Numbered from the stretch's first letter, positions 1 to 5,819 are shown. The stretch is DNA of 7,089 bases from Candidatus Nitrosopolaris nunavutensis (GCA_002501855.1 DAOM01000315.1:1-7089); one strand, 5' to 3'. A program made the numbers and translations. The notes: generated by a model from the letters alone, not told the origin.

Positions 1-258
1 GGCTTGATTGATCCTGCATCACACCTTAACCTTGATTATCCAGACCATAAGGTTACAACATGTGTTATTGCTGAAAAGTTTGAGATTAACGCCAAAGTAA
101 AAATTGGTGATCAGGGATTTGTTGTTGCGAGCGTTGGTAGATCAACTCTTGGACATTATGGTCATGTTGACTACACACAAAGATTGTTTGATATGATTGA
201 AGCAGTAAAGAAGAGCCATGAATCGAGGAAGACGAAAGAAAAGGAGAAAATACAATAG
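1..258 (+). CDS. C-terminal fragment, possible carbon-nitrogen (nitrilase-superfamily) hydrolase
   Basis: The frame is open from the first base and ends with TAG at 256-258. The gene is therefore cut by the left edge and only about 85 C-terminal residues are visible. Its apparent TTG start at base 4 is probably just an internal Leu codon. The visible part has an Ile-Asp-Pro near the left edge, then a Val-Ile-Ala-Glu strand, then a Gly-His-Tyr followed by Val-Asp-Tyr, and ends in a Lys/Glu-rich tail. Nitrilase-superfamily proteins often have an 'I-D-P-x-G' strand, an 'A-E-I/F-D' strand and a 'GHYxRPD' motif near the C-terminus, so the order fits. The catalytic Glu-Lys-Cys region would lie outside the window. 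The gene sits only 3 nt before ureE and is probably co-transcribed. It does not resemble the end of urease UreA, UreB or UreC. The family call is tentative, but the coding frame itself is well supported. Confidence 0.45.
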   Translation, partial: GLIDPASHLNLDYPDHKVTTCVIAEKFEINAKVKIGDQGFVVASVGRSTLGHYGHVDYTQRLFDMIEAVKKSHESRKTKEKEKIQ

Positions 259-261
259 AAA

Positions 262-780
262 TTGATCACAGTGGATTCAGTACTTGGAAATATCAACAGA
301 GATAAGAAACTCAAGGAAAAATATGATGAAATGACTGCGAGAAAGGTTTGTGAGACAATTAAAATTAGCAGATTAGAATCTCAACGAGTAAGAATGAGAA
401 AACTTTCTGACAAGGGGACAGATGTCGTTCTGACCATTCCACCAGGAACTTGGCTTAAAAATGGCGATGTTATAATTATAACAGAAAACAAAATGGTTGT
501 TGTTGGGATAGAACCGGAGGACGTGATTATGATAGAGATTAGAGATAACATGCACGAAGACGATAGTGTCGAAGTACCTGTTAGGGTCGGTCATACTATA
601 GGTAATCTGCATCGACCAATAAAGTTAGAGGGAAACAAAATATACTTTCCAATTCAAGCAGATACCGAACTGGAGATGTTCAAGAAGCTCTTCGAACCAA
701 TTAATGAACATCTGGATATCAAAAAGACAACGATGGTGTTCGAATCGGAAGCTGGAACAGAAATACATGAGCATTCATAA
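262..780 (+). CDS. ureE: Urease accessory protein UreE (nickel metallochaperone)
   Basis: UreE delivers Ni(II) to the apo-urease/UreDFG complex in the cytoplasm. The 172-residue product has the family layout: an N-terminal peptide-binding domain opening with an 'ITVDSVLGNI'-type strand, a 'LxIPPGTWLKNGDVI' segment (about 57-71) and a C-terminal metal-binding domain. That domain contains 'GHTIGNLHRP' (110-119), equivalent to the 'HLGNRHxP' motif; His111 and His117 are the visible candidate nickel ligands. There is no long His-rich tail, only a short 'EIHEHS' end, so storage of many nickel ions is unlikely. The start is TTG at 262, chosen because the N-terminus of UreE proteins begins with this strand and no ATG is available before residue 24. 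A purine-rich AAGGAG lies at 241-246, rather far upstream (15 nt). The gene follows the previous stop by 3 nt and overlaps ureF by 14 nt. Confidence 0.9.
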   Translation: MITVDSVLGNINRDKKLKEKYDEMTARKVCETIKISRLESQRVRMRKLSDKGTDVVLTIPPGTWLKNGDVIIITENKMVVVGIEPEDVIMIEIRDNMHEDDSVEVPVRVGHTIGNLHRPIKLEGNKIYFPIQADTELEMFKKLFEPINEHLDIKKTTMVFESEAGTEIHEHS

Positions 781-1474
781 AGCAAGCATAGAGGAAATAA
801 GCATGTTGCAGCTCTCTGATTCTTTTTTTCCAAGTGGTATGTATACAACATCCAGTGGTTTGGAGGCTTTATACTACAGTAATAGGAAGATTACAGATGC
901 GGATCAATTGCGCGATCTGATAAAAGTGTATCTGGAACATCAGATAGGCCCAGCTGATTGTAGTGCTCTTGGGAACTCGTATGAACATATACAAAGAAAA
1001 GATTTGCAGAAACTAGTAGAAGTGGATACTATAATATTCTCAATGAAGCTTATTGAGGAAGTAAGAAATGCTTCGACCCGATCTGGAACGCAGGTACTAA
1101 GATGTGTGAGCTCATTCAGAACTGATAACAGCATATTGAATGGATATCAAGAAGCAATAATGGATAAGAGAGCTTCCGGAGTTTATCCTGTAGCTTTGGC
1201 GGTATGTAGCAATGCCCTTGGCATTTCAAAGTATAAGGCTGGTCTTATGATGCTTTATGGTTTCAGCGTAAGCATGGTGGGGGCGGCACTAAGACTGGGA
1301 GTGCTACAGCATTTTGATGGACAAAGAATCATTCATGAGTTAAAACCGACTATCTCGGAGACTGTAGAAAAGAATATTGATAGACCATTAACTAGCATGT
1401 GGCAGTTTGCCCCGGATATAGATATGCTCCAAATAGCACACGAAAGAATGTCGTCAAAAATGTTTATTACTTGA
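767..1474 (+). CDS. ureF: Urease accessory protein UreF
   Basis: UreF is an all-helical protein that binds UreD and UreG and gates GTP-dependent nickel insertion into urease. The 235-residue product shows the family landmarks: 'DSFFPSGMYTTSSGLE' near the N-terminus (18-33), 'SGVYPVALAVCSNALGI' (138-153), 'AALRLGVLQHFDGQRIIHEL' (173-192) and a C-terminal 'PDIDMLQIAHERMSSKMF', which matches the usual 'P.i.i.s..Hes...RLF' ending. Length is normal for the family. I chose the ATG at 767, which overlaps the end of ureE by 14 nt. The frame is open further upstream to 704, but that part only overlaps the well-conserved ureE end and adds an atypical N-terminus. The overlap suggests translational coupling with ureE. 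ureG follows after 25 nt. Confidence 0.92.
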   Translation: MSIHKASIEEISMLQLSDSFFPSGMYTTSSGLEALYYSNRKITDADQLRDLIKVYLEHQIGPADCSALGNSYEHIQRKDLQKLVEVDTIIFSMKLIEEVRNASTRSGTQVLRCVSSFRTDNSILNGYQEAIMDKRASGVYPVALAVCSNALGISKYKAGLMMLYGFSVSMVGAALRLGVLQHFDGQRIIHELKPTISETVEKNIDRPLTSMWQFAPDIDMLQIAHERMSSKMFIT

Positions 1475-1478
1475 TTGG

Positions 1479-1516
1479 GCTCTAAGAGAATACTCTTTTA
1501 TGAGCTCTAAGAGAAT
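1479..1516 (+). repeat. 13-bp direct repeat across the ureG start codon
   Basis: The 13-mer gctctaagagaat occurs at 1479-1491 and again at 1504-1516, a period of 25 bp. The first copy lies in the ureF-ureG spacer and the second encodes the first residues of UreG. The spacer copy also holds a weak 5-bp hairpin (AAGAG/CTCTT with an AATA loop) just before the ATG. It could be a small tandem duplication that created the spacer. Confidence 0.75.
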
Positions 1517-2157
1517 TCCTAGATTAGGTATTGGTGGGCCTGTTGGTTCAGGAAAGACTATGTTGATAGAGCAGGTGGTTCCTAGATTATCATCCAGAGG
1601 TTACAAAGCCGGGATAGTATCAAATGATGTGGTCTCAAGGGAAGATGCTGAGCGGATGAGACGAAATCTTGCTACGGAAAGGGGTTTGATGTCTGAGGAT
1701 TTGGTAGTAGGGCTTGCAACTGGAGGATGTCCTCATACAGCCGTACGCGAAGATCCGTCAATGAATATCTCGGTTGTAGAGGAGATGGAATCAAAGCATA
1801 GGGATCTAGATTTAATCCTAATTGAGAGTGGGGGCGACAATATTACCACCACTTTTAGCCCTGCGCTAGCCGATTACTTTATTTATATCATAGATGTTTC
1901 GGGTGGTGACAAATATCCAAGAAAAAGAGGTCTAGGGATAGAGAGCTGTGATCTCTTAGTCATAAATAAGATCGATATTGCGCCTTACGTTGGCGCAGAC
2001 CTCAGTGTCATGGAAAGAGATGCCAAGGTTATCCGAGGCAGATAAACCGTATGTGTTTGTGAACTGCAAAAACGGCCAGGGAACTGAGGAAGTTACAGAG
2101 CACATAATCAGAGATATTCTTTTCGAGGCCCCTCCAAACGCGGTTCTAAAGAGATAG
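1500..2157 (+). CDS. ureG: Urease accessory GTPase UreG, interrupted by a +1 frame break
   Basis: UreG is the SIMIBI-class GTPase that hydrolyses GTP to drive nickel transfer into urease. Visible motifs are the P-loop 'GGPVGSGKT' (12-20), the metal-binding Cys-Pro-His (77-79), 'ESGGDN' (109-114), the base-specificity motif 'NKID' (156-159) and 'DLSVMERDAK' (168-176). The ATG frame stops at TAA 2043-2045 after 181 residues, right after 'VIRG'. The expected rest of the family ('xKPYVFVN...G.G..EV...I...LLF') continues in the +1 frame from 2041 to a TAG at 2155-2157, adding 38 residues. Joined, the product would be about 218 residues, normal for UreG. One extra A near 2040 explains the break. 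It could be a sequencing error, a real mutation, or a programmed +1 shift at AGA-TAA. If real and unrepaired, the protein loses its last strand and helix. The feature spans both frames. Confidence 0.9.
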
Positions 2158-2181
2158 GTTACAATACGATAGATAGTATTA

Positions 2182-3111
2182 ATGAGTAGCCTAGAATTTT
2201 ACACCCCTGATGATATTCCGCCGGAGGTACAGGCATACGGATCAGAGCTGAAACAGCTGCAGGTGGGAAGAGCAGGCAAGATCGGTGCTCTGACTTTATT
2301 ATTAGAGCAAGATGAAGAAAGAGGAAAGACTGTTGTCAAAGAACAGTATTCTAAGATTCCACTTTTCACTCAAAGAGCACTTTATTTGGAAGAGTCACTG
2401 CCTTCTATGGCTTATATCTACATAATGTCTCCTTCTGGAGGAATACTGCAGGGTGACAGGTACAGGATGGATATAGTACTGAAAAATAAGGCTTGTGCTC
2501 ATATAACTACACAGGGAGCAACGAGGGTATACCGAATGGAGAGAAATTATGCCACGCAGATAGTAAATGTTGTTGTTGACGAAGGTTGCTACCTTGAATT
2601 TGTTCCCGATCAAATAATTCCTTTCCGTGACTCACGGTTCTACCAGACAGTTAATTTGAAGGTTCATGAAAATGGAACAATGATCTATTCCGAAATGATA
2701 GTTCCTGGAAGAGTTGCAAGCGGAGAATCATTTCAATACGATATTTGTTACATGAAGGCATTAGCAAAGAATCAGGAGGATACGTTAAGGTTCATTGATA
2801 TTGCCATATTGGAGCCTAAGAAACGCAACTTGAAGACACTAGGAATACTGGGCACTTTTGATGTCGTAGGTAGTACGTACATACTTACAAAGACAGATTA
2901 TGTCAAAGAATTAAAGGATGAGATAAATTCTGGGTTACAGAAGTTTACGCATTTTTCAGGAGGCGCATCAATCTTGCCGTATAATTCTGGCGTAATAGTG
3001 AGGATGCTCGGCAATGTTGCCAGCGATCTTAGAAATGCAATCTATGAGATAATCAAAATCACGAGGAAAATAATACTTAATGCCTCGTTTAGCGGAATGA
3101 GAAAAGGTTAA
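2182..3111 (+). CDS. ureD: Urease accessory protein UreD (UreH)
   Basis: UreD is the scaffold that binds apo-urease and, with UreF and UreG, forms the nickel-insertion complex. The product is 309 residues, within or slightly above the usual 270-300. Family motifs are clear: 'SPSGGILQGD' (83-92, the SxGGLxxGD signature), 'TTQGATRVYRM' (109-119, the TQAxTKVYR region), 'LEFVPDQIIPFRDSRF' (138-153, the ExxPDxxIPFxxSRF region) and 'GRVASGE' (176-182). The ATG at 2182 lies 24 nt after the reconstructed ureG stop. There is no strong Shine-Dalgarno, which is normal for this kind of genome. About 25 residues precede the conserved core and look like a lineage-specific N-terminal extension. It is the last gene of the accessory block and converges with a minus-strand gene that ends at 3149. 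Confidence 0.92.
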   Translation: MSSLEFYTPDDIPPEVQAYGSELKQLQVGRAGKIGALTLLLEQDEERGKTVVKEQYSKIPLFTQRALYLEESLPSMAYIYIMSPSGGILQGDRYRMDIVLKNKACAHITTQGATRVYRMERNYATQIVNVVVDEGCYLEFVPDQIIPFRDSRFYQTVNLKVHENGTMIYSEMIVPGRVASGESFQYDICYMKALAKNQEDTLRFIDIAILEPKKRNLKTLGILGTFDVVGSTYILTKTDYVKELKDEINSGLQKFTHFSGGASILPYNSGVIVRMLGNVASDLRNAIYEIIKITRKIILNASFSGMRKG

Positions 3112-3112
3112 C

Positions 3113-3119
3113 TATTTTT
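3113..3119 (+). terminator. Possible T-run terminator after ureD
   Basis: A short T tract (TTTTT at 3115-3119) follows the ureD stop by 3 nt, in the 37-nt gap between two convergent genes. Archaeal RNA polymerase commonly terminates at U-runs without a hairpin. The tract is short, so the call is weak. Confidence 0.35.
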
Positions 3120-3148
3120 GGTCAAATTTGGTTTGTATACTTATTATT

Positions 3149-3301
3149 TTATCTTCTGCCTGTAATCCAGAATTCGGTAACGTTTATTTTATGTCCTTTC
3201 TGATCACGGTGGGCGTTAGCAGTCCAGATTTCATCGAATACGTCATTACAATCTTGACACCACGCAGTAAAGTTTTTCTTATGTCTATCAAATGCGTTCA
3301 T
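3149..3301 (-). CDS. Small C2H2 zinc-finger-like protein (50 residues)
   Basis: Read on the minus strand, ATG at 3301-3299 to TAA at 3151-3149 gives a 50-residue protein. It contains Cys15-X2-Cys18-X12-His31-X5-His37, which exactly matches the classical C2H2 finger pattern (C-X2-4-C-X12-H-X3-5-H). An aromatic residue (Phe22) follows the second Cys and a helix-like 'EIWTANAHRDQKGH' carries the histidines. The N-terminus is basic ('DRHKKNF') and the C-terminus ends 'VTEFWITGRR'. An in-frame TGA lies only five codons upstream of this ATG (just past 3301), which fixes the start. A TATA-like TTTTTATG lies about 26 nt before it, consistent with a leaderless transcript. A single finger of this size could bind nucleic acid or a protein partner. 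Function is unknown. The plus-strand frame across the same bases is judged to be its shadow. Confidence 0.65.
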   Translation of the reverse strand: MNAFDRHKKNFTAWCQDCNDVFDEIWTANAHRDQKGHKINVTEFWITGRR

Positions 3302-3323
3302 ATGTATTATCCGTCACAATTAC

Positions 3324-3331
3324 CATAAAAA
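3324..3331 (-). promoter_or_regulatory. Box-A/TATA-like element for the small zinc-finger gene
   Basis: On the minus strand the bases read TTTTTATG, centred about 26 nt upstream of the ATG at 3301. This is the spacing expected if transcription starts at or next to the start codon. It is the only promoter-like element close to this gene. Confidence 0.35.
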
Positions 3332-3404
3332 TCTTCATGACATGTCGAGGAACCATTAATAGGAGTATCGATTTGTATCCATTATTTGATCCGTTGAAGG
3401 TGGT

Positions 3405-3590
3405 TTATTCAAGAACGATCGTTGCATGGATAAAATGATTATCGGGGAATTCCTGTTTAATAAAATTCAACATTTGCGTATAGCAATCAGGACCTTCGAA
3501 GGTCTTAGTCGTCAGTACGCCCTGCCACATGTTTACCTTTATTGTAATTGTATCTGGCTTTAACTCTAATTGCATCTTAGTTGGTTCCAT
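3405..3590 (-). CDS. Small protein of unknown function (61 residues)
   Basis: I do not recognise this gene. From the ATG at 3590 the protein is 61 residues: a short charged start (MEPTKMQLELKPD), a beta-strand-like 'TITIKVNMW', a 'GVLTTKTFEGPDCYTQMLNFIKQEF' stretch suggesting strand-turn-helix, and a hydrophobic C-terminal strand 'FIHATIVLE'. The pattern is that of a compact soluble alpha/beta domain without membrane segment or signal peptide. The frame is open up to a TTG at 3653, but the ATG is preferred because a TATA-like element lies 27-28 nt before it. The gene lies about 100 nt upstream of the small zinc-finger gene on the same strand, so the two could be co-expressed, although each has its own box A. 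Coding status is likely from the protein-like composition but is not proven. Confidence 0.5.
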   Translation of the reverse strand: MEPTKMQLELKPDTITIKVNMWQGVLTTKTFEGPDCYTQMLNFIKQEFPDNHFIHATIVLE

Positions 3591-3613
3591 ATCTAATGGG
3601 ATTTTCGTAGTAC

Positions 3614-3621
3614 AATTTAAT
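3614..3621 (-). promoter_or_regulatory. Box-A/TATA-like element for the 61-residue gene
   Basis: Minus-strand ATTAAATT centred 27-28 nt upstream of the ATG at 3590. The spacing matches an archaeal promoter driving a leaderless mRNA, and it supports the ATG over the upstream TTG. Confidence 0.35.
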
Positions 3622-4050
3622 CTTGTGACGTGGATAATACAAATTTTCAACAACGTTTTTGCTTTTAGATTGCTGCCTGAGAATGTTAATGATTGTCGAA
3701 CTTTCTGATCATTAGTTTATGTAAATTCTACCATTCTATCCATATGATTTTGTGAACGAATTACTGCATTGGGAGCCACAACCTAACGCCGATATCAGCG
3801 ACGCGCGCGCATGAATGGGCATCACAATACTCGAAAAACACGCGTTTGTTCCCTCTCCTCAGAAATAATAATACCGGGTTATCAGAAATTCAGTCTCTCT
3901 TATTCTATGTCTTTTCTTTGATTGGTGTTCTTTTGCAAGAATCGGATCCTCAAATACCGAGTTGCATTCCTCACACCGCGCTGCGAATTTTTTTTCTCTA
4001 TATTAATACGGCAATTGCCTATTATATTCTATGCAGAGTTCAATTATATA

Positions 4051-4074
4051 GACATGAAGTCAATGCTTCATGTC
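4051..4074. promoter_or_regulatory. Perfect 9-bp inverted repeat, possible operator or hairpin
   Basis: GACATGAAG at 4051-4059 and CTTCATGTC at 4066-4074 are exact reverse complements separated by a 6-nt loop (TCAATG). The dyad ends 36 nt upstream of the TATA-like box at 4111, where an activator or repressor dimer could bind. No T-run follows, so an ordinary terminator is less likely. Confidence 0.5.
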
Positions 4075-4110
4075 AAACCTCTTATGAGTATCTTGCAAAG
4101 ATTGCTAATA

Positions 4111-4118
4111 TTTATAAG
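4111..4118 (+). promoter_or_regulatory. TATA-like box upstream of the metallopeptidase-like gene
   Basis: TTTATAAG is close to the archaeal box-A consensus. Transcription would be expected about 25 nt downstream, near 4140, leaving a leader of roughly 26 nt before the ATG at 4167. It supports the short form of the following gene. Confidence 0.4.
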
Positions 4119-4166
4119 TCATATTTAGTTAATAATCCCCAAACGATCGGCTACAGGCAACATATA

Positions 4167-4760
4167 ATGAATACGAACATGAGCTTGACTGTTCTTACGG
4201 ACATTCCCACGGAGGAAATGCAGAAAGTATTAATGTTCATCGATAATGCAAATCAGATTATCTCCGAATATTTTGGCGTCAGAACATCATTTGACATAGT
4301 TATATGCCATGGAAGTTGGGAAATGGAAATTCAAGTCATATCTAGAAGACGAGAACTACCTTTGCAATATGATGATACAAAATCCGTTGCAATAACTGAT
4401 TATCATTTAAAGGAGATTATCATTAGGTATGACGTTGCCAAATTTGGTCATTACTTGCATGAGCTAATACACGGTATAATTATCAAAAATCATTCACAGC
4501 AGCTTAGAGAAGGTTTGGCATGGTATTTTACTTTGAAGCTAACAGAAGGATGTAGGTACGTTAGACCCAAATATCCCTCATGGATAGATAATCTCTATTT
4601 ATACCCCGTAAAGAAGTTAGCCCGAATTATCGGCGATGACTTCCTAAAGGATTTTGCGCTAGGAAAGGGAGTCATCCAAGAAGATGCGTTTCCCCCTGAT
4701 GTGCAAGAGCTATTCCTGCCGGAGGAATTCTATTATGCAAAAAAGCGGTATAACAACTAA
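4167..4760 (+). CDS. Putative gluzincin-type metallopeptidase (HEXXH protein)
   Basis: From the ATG at 4167 the product is 197 residues. Its key motif is 'HYLHELIHG': His98-Glu99-Leu-Ile-His102, a zinc-binding HEXXH. It is followed 13 residues later by 'REGLAWYF', whose Glu115 is a candidate third zinc ligand, as in the '(L/R)EGLA' motif of peptidase-MA-like gluzincins. Before it, 'EEMQKVLMFIDNANQIISEYFGV' looks like the helix that opens such domains, followed by a strand 'FDIVIC'. The C-terminal third is helical with many Lys, Asp and Tyr. The enzyme would be a small zinc protease or peptidase-like protein; substrate is unknown. No signal peptide is present in this form. The frame stays open upstream to 3756, and a TTG at 3846 would give 304 residues with hydrophobic N-terminal segments. 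The ATG was preferred because of the TATA-like box and dyad upstream. It has no operon partner. Confidence 0.6.
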   Translation: MNTNMSLTVLTDIPTEEMQKVLMFIDNANQIISEYFGVRTSFDIVICHGSWEMEIQVISRRRELPLQYDDTKSVAITDYHLKEIIIRYDVAKFGHYLHELIHGIIIKNHSQQLREGLAWYFTLKLTEGCRYVRPKYPSWIDNLYLYPVKKLARIIGDDFLKDFALGKGVIQEDAFPPDVQELFLPEEFYYAKKRYNN

Positions 4761-5234
4761 CAATATCGTTGATTTAGTTAATGTTCGTAGGTAAATCGAC
4801 ATCCACAGATGTCAGCAGCAATGAGATAACCTCACAGACATCGGCAGCATTAATGATTCCTTTAACAAAGCATCTCTACTGAATAGTACCAACATAATCC
4901 CTTTTTGATCATTCATGTAACTTCAGGTCAGATAGGTTCTTTTGGATCTCTTAAGAATCGGAGCAGATAAGGATTTAACTGTCTTTCTCTCTGCTCGCAT
5001 ACCAATGAGATGATAATATTAAATTTGATAGATAGATTCAGATGGATTATTACGGATTACTAGCAGTACTAACACGTCAGGTTTGTGTGACTTTAGCCGA
5101 CGTCGCCCAATTAATTTTTAAATATCAATTGAATGCTGAATTATGATTCTTGTATCTCAAAGGTATGAAACTGGTTGTTTTACCAACAAAAGTACGCTAT
5201 CAATAAAAATCATTGTAGTTAATGCTTGTAGCCG
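4761..5234. other. Intergenic stretch with only very short ORFs
   Basis: No gene, RNA or element can be defended here. Three ATG-started mini-ORFs exist: plus 4781-4882 (33 residues, Ser/Thr-rich), plus 5042-5146 (34 residues, starting MDYYGLLAVLTRQ) and minus 4923-5000 (25 residues, strongly basic). Within 4805-4856 there is an imperfect 20-bp direct repeat (ACAGA..TC.GCAGCA..) spaced about 29 bp. All could be chance in AT-rich DNA. Confidence 0.5.
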
Positions 5235-5438
5235 TTAATACTCGAAAATCCGTTCTGTTCCATGCAATCGAACGATATGAGATTCATGCAACAATGCAGT
5301 AATCATTAAAAATTCAGACCATCCGATCATGGCTGAGACTCTAGAATCATTGTTTAATTTCAAAATTATTATACACTTGGTTCGTGTTAAATCTCCGATC
5401 GATTGTTCGTTAGTCAGCGTGTAGAGTTCTTGACTAAT
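5235..5438 (-). other. Open frame continuing past the PII stop codon (67 codons)
   Basis: On the minus strand, the reading frame of the PII gene stays open after its TGA (5441-5439) for 67 further codons, to a TAA at 5237-5235. The translation is not low-complexity and includes a hydrophobic-then-mixed stretch from an internal ATG at 5330 (31 residues starting MIGWSEFLMITALL). It may be a chance open frame, a tiny separate gene, or a former C-terminal extension of the PII protein. I would not annotate it as a gene. Confidence 0.25.
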
Positions 5439-5819
5439 TCAGGAAACTTCATCCCCACTTCCCACCGCAACGTCTCCGCTCTGTTTTGAGCCAATATCAT
5501 AAGCTTCAGTGACATCTTTCACAAAGATTTTACCATCTGAAACTGATCCCGTGCTTAAACTTCCAAGAAGGTCATCTATGATCTGTTTTGCCAATGAATC
5601 TGGTACGAGTACTTCAAGTTTAGTTCGAGTTCCGAATTCCGGGACGTATCTACCTCCTGTCTGGTATCCTTCGGCCGTCCTCTCTGCCACCGATTTATGT
5701 TCTACCCGACCTCTACCCTTAATATCATAAAACGAAAGACCACCCACTTTGTGTTTGTAAAGAATATCGTTTACTTTATTAAGTCGTTCGTGTGGAATAA
5801 TAACGTCTATCTGTTTCAT
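5439..5819 (-). CDS. Atypical PII family (GlnK/GlnB-like) nitrogen regulatory protein
   Basis: PII proteins are cytoplasmic trimers that sense ATP/ADP and 2-oxoglutarate and control nitrogen transporters and enzymes through a flexible T-loop. The 126-residue product has the ferredoxin-like core: 'KQIDVIIPHERLNKVNDIL' (2-20), 'VGGLSFYDIKGRGR' (25-38), 'TKLEVLVPDSLAKQIIDDLL' (66-85) and the B-loop 'STGSVSDGKIFV' (89-100). The T-loop (about 39-60) is roughly seven residues longer than in GlnB; Tyr58 aligns with the uridylylated Tyr51. By eye, Gln39 (needed for Mg-ATP/2-oxoglutarate) is Val, and Arg101 and Arg103 are Asp and Gly. The tail after residue 110 is Gly/Ser/Asp-rich. No ammonium transporter gene is adjacent; the nearest nitrogen genes are the urease accessory genes more than 2 kb away. 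The ATG at 5819 is backed by a TATA-like box 26 nt upstream. It may respond to different ligands from canonical PII. Confidence 0.88.
   Translation of the reverse strand: MKQIDVIIPHERLNKVNDILYKHKVGGLSFYDIKGRGRVEHKSVAERTAEGYQTGGRYVPEFGTRTKLEVLVPDSLAKQIIDDLLGSLSTGSVSDGKIFVKDVTEAYDIGSKQSGDVAVGSGDEVS

Larger units (their letters stand above)
3660..4166. other. About 500 bp without a clear gene, upstream of the metallopeptidase-like gene
   Basis: This stretch holds no gene I can defend. One plus-strand frame is open from 3756 and runs into the metallopeptidase-like gene, but it has no ATG before 4167 and would need a TTG (for example at 3846). Its translation has two hydrophobic segments (about 15 and 19 residues) and three Cys, and it could be a membrane-anchoring N-terminus. 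A 9-nt alternating CGCGCGCGC tract (3802-3810), an 8-T run (about 3988-3995), a perfect dyad (4051-4074) and a TATA-like box (4111-4118) argue that at least its end is regulatory DNA. Confidence 0.5.

Noticed and set aside
373..1134. Minus-strand ORFs antisense to ureE and ureF
   Set aside because: They lie opposite strongly conserved urease accessory genes and show Cys/Tyr/His-rich shadow composition.
2395..2613. Minus-strand ORF inside ureD
   Set aside because: Antisense to conserved UreD motifs, no recognisable domain.
3128..3328. 66-residue plus-strand ORF after ureD
   Set aside because: It overlaps antisense to the C2H2 protein, lacks a promoter or recognisable domain, and its translation looks like a shadow frame.
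3800..3812. CGCGCGCGC alternating tract as a Z-DNA or origin signal
   Set aside because: Only nine bases long and isolated, with no accompanying repeats or AT-rich unwinding element.
3922..4128. 68-residue plus-strand ORF in the gene-poor stretch
   Set aside because: No motif; overlaps the dyad and the TATA-like box and shares bases with the longer open frame.
4761..5438. Possible tRNA, CRISPR array or transposon in the gene-poor region
   Set aside because: No cloverleaf-like T-arm, no regularly spaced repeats, and no transposase or terminal inverted repeats were found.
5509..5730. Plus-strand ORF antisense to PII
   Set aside because: PII motifs on the opposite strand are unmistakable.
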